From positions 1 to 18,537 of the forward strand of contig CAZIIM010000031.1 of NCBI GenBank assembly GCA_964539305.1: DNA of 18,537 bases, in the 5' to 3' direction. This document shows positions 14,730 through 18,537 of this stretch, one piece after another. The stretch is from CAZNUM01 sp964539305 (GTDB lineage Bacteria > Fidelibacterota > Marinisomatia > Marinisomatales > TCS55). The notes beneath the pieces were generated by a model. It made no database searches, was not told where the DNA came from, and worked only from the letters and a program-made list of their open reading frames with translations. Positions within the stretch are counted from its first letter, which is position 1. Each line of letters starts with the position of its first letter. The position numbers were made by a program, and so were the translations under genes.

Positions 14730-16628
14730 ATGAAAGAAGAAGCCGAAAAAGAAAAAACCTTTGAGGGGAAATGGTATACGCACCCACCGATGCGTAATGC
14801 CTTAATCGCCGGTTTAACTACCGGCATAGCTTTTACCCTAGGTCATTTTGAATTTATTTCGCCCTCGGCAGAGATTTTCATCTACCTCGTCGCAATTCTC
14901 TTAGGTGGTTATCACTGGACCCGGGAAGGGATTGAGGAACTGATCGAAGAGCGGAAAATCGGAATCGAGATGTTAATGATCGCCGCAACGATTGGATCGG
15001 CGATCCTGGGTATGTGGGATGAAGCGGCTTTTCTGGTGGTACTATACGGAGCGGCTGAAGGACTGGAAGAATACACTTATGCCAAGACCAGAAACTCAAT
15101 CCGGGCGCTCCTTGATCTGGCGCCGAAAGAAGCCCGGATTTTACGGGATGGCAAGGAAATCACCATCCCGGCGGAAGCAGTGCAGGTAGGAGACATTTTC
15201 CTTGTCCGGCCGGGTGAATCCTTGCCTACCGATGGCATTATCATCAATGGGAAGTCCAGTATTGATGAAGCACCGGTCACCGGTGAATCCATTCCGGTTG
15301 AAAAAAAGGAGGGCATGCAAGTATTTGCCGCCACAGTGAACCAGGAGGGCGCCCTGGAAATTGAAGCCACGGCTACTTTCGAAAATAACACCCTTTCCAA
15401 AATGATCCACATGGTGGAAGAAGCCCAGGAACAGAAAGGTAAAGCCCAGTTATTCATCGAAAAATTTGGAAGAATTTATTCTCCGTTAGTCCTGCTAACG
15501 GCTTTACTACTGATTACTATCCCGGCTATCCTTGGTGTTGCCGTAGCGTTCTGGGCCATCCGGGCGGTGGTTTTCCTGGTAGCCGCCGCCCCCTGTGCTC
15601 TAATCATGTCCACACCGGTGGCCATTGCAACTGGAATCGGGCGGGCCGGACGAACTGGAATTTTGATCAAAGGAGGTGTCCATCTCGAAAATCTAGGTAA
15701 AATTAAGGTAGTGGCCTTTGATAAAACCGGGACGTTGACCAAAGGCCAACCAGTCGTTACCGACATCCTTGGGCTGGACGGTACGGAAGAGGAAATCCTT
15801 AAAATGGCCTACAGCGTGGAGCATTTTTCTGAACATCCCCTGGCCAAGGCCATTGTCCGGAAAGCCAAAGATGCAGGAGAAAAAAATTCAGCTACAACCG
15901 ATTTTAGATCCCTTGCCGGTTATGGGGCCCAGGCAAAGATTGTGAATAAAACCATCTGCGTAGGCAGCCCGAGATTATTCCATAAACTCGGTCAGGATAT
16001 TTATTCCAATCCTCAAATTGAGACGCTTAAGAATGAGGGTAAAACCGTAATCCTGGTGGGGACCGAGGAAATGGTTACCGGCATTATTGCCCTCAGAGAT
16101 GAAATTAGACCCCAAGCTCAAGGTGTCGTAGAGCAACTCCACAGCATGGGAATTAAGGTCGTCATGCTTACCGGAGACAATGAAGTCACCGCCCAAGCGA
16201 TAGCAAAAGAAATTGGTATTGATGAAGTGCGAGCCGGTTTGAAACCGGAGGACAAGATTAATTCTATCGTCGAATTAGAGCATAAATACGGAGCGGTTGC
16301 TATGGTTGGAGATGGAATCAATGATGCCCCGGCCCTAGCTCGGTCCACGGTGGGAATCGCCATGGGCGCCGCTGGAACAGACGCTGCCATCGAAGCCGCT
16401 GATACGGCACTGATGGCCGACGATATCGGCAAAGTTCCGTTTACCATAAAGCTGGGGAAACGAGCCAGAAAAATTAGTACTCAGAATGTTATTTTCTCTT
16501 TATTGATTCTGACCGTACTTATTCCAACTTCCCTCATTGGGATGATGAGTGTTGCCATGGCCGTATTTTTCCACGAATCATCAGAACTCCTGGCGGTGGC
16601 TAATGGTTTGCGGGTGGCGAAAAATTAA
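14730..16628 (+). CDS. P1B-type heavy-metal ATPase with APC and HESSE membrane motifs
   Basis: A metal-exporting P-type ATPase. The actuator loop TGES (184-187), phosphorylated D331 in DKTGT, the HP motif (H369-P370), TGDN (481-484) and GDGINDAP (527-534) are all intact, so it should be active. About eight membrane segments are visible (near 23-41, 46-62, 79-96, 97-113, 250-272, 276-298, 585-603 and 604-625). There is no N-terminal HMA domain or His-rich tail. The substrate site in the sixth segment reads APC (287-289) instead of CPC or SPC, and the last segment has HESSE (615-619) where Co/Fe-type P1B-4 pumps have HEGGT or HEGST. It is therefore nearest P1B-4 by that His-Glu pair, yet has the extra first two helices of other P1B groups. 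Substrate is unresolved; Fe, Co, Zn or Cd are candidates from context. GAGTGAG precedes the ATG. Confidence 0.9.
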   Translation: MKEEAEKEKTFEGKWYTHPPMRNALIAGLTTGIAFTLGHFEFISPSAEIFIYLVAILLGGYHWTREGIEELIEERKIGIEMLMIAATIGSAILGMWDEAAFLVVLYGAAEGLEEYTYAKTRNSIRALLDLAPKEARILRDGKEITIPAEAVQVGDIFLVRPGESLPTDGIIINGKSSIDEAPVTGESIPVEKKEGMQVFAATVNQEGALEIEATATFENNTLSKMIHMVEEAQEQKGKAQLFIEKFGRIYSPLVLLTALLLITIPAILGVAVAFWAIRAVVFLVAAAPCALIMSTPVAIATGIGRAGRTGILIKGGVHLENLGKIKVVAFDKTGTLTKGQPVVTDILGLDGTEEEILKMAYSVEHFSEHPLAKAIVRKAKDAGEKNSATTDFRSLAGYGAQAKIVNKTICVGSPRLFHKLGQDIYSNPQIETLKNEGKTVILVGTEEMVTGIIALRDEIRPQAQGVVEQLHSMGIKVVMLTGDNEVTAQAIAKEIGIDEVRAGLKPEDKINSIVELEHKYGAVAMVGDGINDAPALARSTVGIAMGAAGTDAAIEAADTALMADDIGKVPFTIKLGKRARKISTQNVIFSLLILTVLIPTSLIGMMSVAMAVFFHESSELLAVANGLRVAKN

Positions 16629-16720
16629 GCCAGTAATATCCTAATAGTTTAAATAGGCAGTATTTATTTTTAAAAGAAGCTTATTCAATCATCACAGAAA
16701 CGGGAAATACACTACAGGTT

Positions 16721-17761
16721 TTACTGATAAAAAATTTTTCTAAAGTATAAAGCAACATTAACCAAGCTAATCAATACCGGAACTTCCACTAGGGGCCCGA
16801 TCACGGCGGCAAAGGCCTCGCCAGAGTTAATCCCGAATACAGCGACGGCAACGGCAATAGCCAGCTCAAAATTGTTGCTGGCAGCAGTGAAGGACAGGGT
16901 CGCCGATTGAGAATAATCAGCGCCCACCTTACGGCTCATGAAAAAAGAGACCAGGAACATCACCACAAAATAAACGAATAGGGGAATGGCGATCCGTACC
17001 ACATCCAGGGGGATTTTTACGATGTATTCACCTTTCAGCGAGAACATGATAATAATTGTAAATAACAGCGCAATGAGGGTTAGGGGGCTGATCCTGGGAA
17101 TGAATTTTGTTTCATACCATATTTTTCCCTTCAGATTTATCAGAGAAAAACGTGTAAGAACGCCTGCCAGGAAAGGAATACCCAGGTAAATAAAGACACT
17201 TTCAGCTATTTGGCCAATGGTGACTTCTACCAGCGTGCCCTTTAAACCAAACCAGGTAGGCAGGACAGTAATAAAAACATAAGCGTACACGGAATAAAAC
17301 AGGACTTGAAAAATGGAGTTGAAAGCTACCAACCCGGCAGCGTATTCGCTATCCCCTTTAGCCAGTTCATTCCATACGATTACCATGGCAATACAGCGGG
17401 CCAGACCAATCATAATCAGGCCATACATATATTCGGGGTAACCTCTAAGAAAAACAATCGCCAGTACAAACATCAATACCGGCCCGATAATCCAGTTTTG
17501 CACCAGGGACAACGTTAACACCTGCCAGTTGCGAAATACACTGCCCAATTCTTCGTACTTAACTTTAGCCAGAGGGGGATACATCATCAGGATCAATCCG
17601 ATAGCAATAGGAATATTGGTGGTGCCGACCTGGAATATGTTCCAGAAATCAACAATCGTCGGAAACAGATAACCGGAAAATACACCAACAAACATGGCCA
17701 AGATTATCCAAAGGGTAAGGTATTTATCGAGAAAGGAAAGTTTTTTTGTTGCCGGAGTCAT
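16721..17761 (-). CDS. acr3: arsenite efflux permease, ACR3 family
   Basis: ACR3 exports arsenite (and often antimonite) across the inner membrane using the proton-motive force. The 346-residue protein has about ten hydrophobic segments. The essential TM4 cysteine is C123 in GLARCIAMVIVW, and the conserved TM9 glutamate is E326 in IGPLVEVP. Both are family hallmarks that separate ACR3 from ArsB. Its ATG overlaps the arsC stop by four bases (ATGA), so the two are translationally coupled. It is the last gene of the arsR-arsC-acr3 operon and converges on the P-type ATPase with a 92-base gap in which I see no strong terminator. Confidence 0.95.
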   Translation of the reverse strand: MTPATKKLSFLDKYLTLWIILAMFVGVFSGYLFPTIVDFWNIFQVGTTNIPIAIGLILMMYPPLAKVKYEELGSVFRNWQVLTLSLVQNWIIGPVLMFVLAIVFLRGYPEYMYGLIMIGLARCIAMVIVWNELAKGDSEYAAGLVAFNSIFQVLFYSVYAYVFITVLPTWFGLKGTLVEVTIGQIAESVFIYLGIPFLAGVLTRFSLINLKGKIWYETKFIPRISPLTLIALLFTIIIMFSLKGEYIVKIPLDVVRIAIPLFVYFVVMFLVSFFMSRKVGADYSQSATLSFTAASNNFELAIAVAVAVFGINSGEAFAAVIGPLVEVPVLISLVNVALYFRKIFYQ

Positions 17762-18186
17762 TTTTCTCCTTTCGTGATTTGAGAATGGAACAGACTGAAT
17801 TTTTCCAGAATTTGATCCCGGACTTCACGAAAGTTCCTAAGCAAATTTTCTTCTGAACCAACCGCTTTGGAAGGATCTTTAAAACCCACGTGTAATTTCT
17901 GTTTTACTATTCCAATAAACACTGGACAGGTTTCCCGGGCCTGGTCACAAACAGTGATCACATAATCGAACGGTTGCGTAAGAAATTGATGAACATTCTT
18001 TGGTTTGTGAGAACTGATATCAACACCAACCTCAGCCATAACTTTAACGGCGAGTGGATGAACTTTATCGGTTGGCTCCGTCCCGGCAGAAAAAACATTG
18101 AAATCACATCCCAGTGATTTTAAAAATCCTTCTGCCATTTGACTACGGCATGAATTACCGCTACAGAGAATCAAAATATTTTTCAC
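17758..18186 (-). CDS. arsC: arsenate reductase, thioredoxin-coupled low-molecular-weight phosphatase type
   Basis: ArsC reduces arsenate to arsenite for export by ACR3. The P-loop C8-x5-R14 (CSGNSCR) and the redox cysteines C80 and C87 (VCDQARETCP) match the Staphylococcus aureus pI258 type, which uses C10, C82, C89 and thioredoxin. D104 in FKDPSKA is the likely general acid. The P-loop has Ser9 where Thr is usual. At 142 residues it has normal length. The start is GTG at 18186, which puts MKNILIL in the expected place; no ATG fits. It lies 30 bases after the arsR gene and overlaps acr3 by four bases. Confidence 0.94.
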   Translation of the reverse strand: MKNILILCSGNSCRSQMAEGFLKSLGCDFNVFSAGTEPTDKVHPLAVKVMAEVGVDISSHKPKNVHQFLTQPFDYVITVCDQARETCPVFIGIVKQKLHVGFKDPSKAVGSEENLLRNFREVRDQILEKFSLFHSQITKGEK

Positions 18187-18216
18187 GTTGTTAATAATTA
18201 AATGCTAGCTATAAGA

Positions 18217-18537
18217 CTATTTAGAACAAATTTTATTTCGATCTATTTGAAATACCTGAACCTGATCTTTTACAATCATTGGGTCATCGTCTATCTGTTT
18301 GCTGATTAGTTCCATAATTTCTTGAAAATAAAACTCATCGTTTGACCTATTTAAACGGTAATTCACCCATTTTCCCTCTTTCCAATCCAGTATCAATCCT
18401 GCCTGCCGCAGGATCGACAAATGTTTAGAAACAGTTGAAGTAGCCAGGTGTAAAACAGCAGTGATTTCACAAACACAAAGGGACCGCAGCTCCAGCATTT
18501 TTATAATACGTAAACGTTGAGGATCGGATAACGCTTT
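18217..18537 (-). CDS. arsR: ArsR-family arsenite-responsive repressor, 5' end outside the window
   Basis: The frame stays open to the right edge, adding KALSDPQRLRIIK before the first internal ATG at 18498, so the gene is cut and its start and promoter are not visible. The visible part has the ArsR core: LSDPQRLRII, the helix-3 metal site LCVCEI with its two adjacent cysteines (the As(III)-binding pattern), and the recognition helix ATSTVSKHLSILRQAGLI. The C-terminal helix lacks the D-x-H...H-x2-E site seen in the regulator at 11454, so the two regulators sense different metals. A single further Cys lies three residues from the end. It heads the arsR-arsC-acr3 operon and probably represses it. 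Confidence 0.92.
   Translation of the reverse strand, partial: KALSDPQRLRIIKMLELRSLCVCEITAVLHLATSTVSKHLSILRQAGLILDWKEGKWVNYRLNRSNDEFYFQEIMELISKQIDDDPMIVKDQVQVFQIDRNKICSK

Noticed and set aside
14420..14827. A 135-codon antisense frame across the end of the dtxR-like gene and the start of the ATPase.
   Set aside because: Both sense genes are clearly coding with conserved motifs, and the antisense translation shows no recognisable pattern.
16642..16676. CCTA...TAGG stem followed by a T-rich stretch between the ATPase and acr3 genes as a terminator.
   Set aside because: The stem is four pairs with a mismatch next to it and the T-run is interrupted; too weak to call.
1..18537. CRISPR arrays, tRNA or rRNA genes, insertion sequences, phage or conjugation genes.
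   Set aside because: No regularly spaced repeats, conserved RNA sequence, transposase or integrase motifs were seen on either strand.

Overview
The window is bacterial: closely packed operons, Shine-Dalgarno sites and short overlaps, with no introns. I cannot place it confidently in a phylum. The long TPR tail behind a kinase-type linker at the left edge, together with a PreT/PreA-type pyrimidine pathway, would fit an environmental Acidobacteria-, Calditrichota- or FCB-like lineage, but that is a guess. I see no rRNA, tRNA, insertion sequence or CRISPR array.

Layout. (1) 1-1533 (+) is the C-terminal part of a TPR-repeat protein cut by the window edge. (2) 10999-1764 (-) is one seven-gene operon that reads mmsA-like dehydrogenase, NCS2 permease, dihydropyrimidinase, beta-ureidopropionase, class III aminotransferase, preT, preA. 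It covers uptake of a nucleobase and the complete reductive route: uracil (or thymine) to dihydropyrimidine, then N-carbamoyl-beta-amino acid, beta-alanine (or 3-aminoisobutyrate), (methyl)malonate semialdehyde and finally acetyl-CoA (or propionyl-CoA). (3) 11000-11453 is a divergent control region. (4) 11454-16628 (+) is a metal-homeostasis cluster: a CadC/SmtB-like ArsR regulator, a FeoB-like GTPase/permease, a 62-residue seven-cysteine protein, a DtxR-like regulator fused to a FeoA domain, and a P1B-type metal ATPase. (5) 18537-16721 (-) is an arsenic operon, arsR-arsC-acr3, with arsR cut by the right edge. It converges on the metal cluster.

How it works together. The pyrimidine operon is a self-contained nitrogen/carbon scavenging module and needs no other local gene. 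The metal cluster is the most unusual part. It joins an importer-type family (FeoB) with an exporter-type family (P1B ATPase) under what looks like a metal-released repressor of the CadC/SmtB type. The same 18-bp operator-like dyad (GTTAA-N8-TTAAC) lies just downstream of candidate -10 boxes before both the regulator and the feoB-like gene. The ATPase has non-standard membrane motifs (APC and HESSE), so its metal cannot be read from the usual signatures. The feoB region is visibly more A/T-rich than the pyrimidine operon and mostly lacks that operon's strong AGGAG sites. With the adjacent arsenic operon this suggests a metal/metalloid accessory region.
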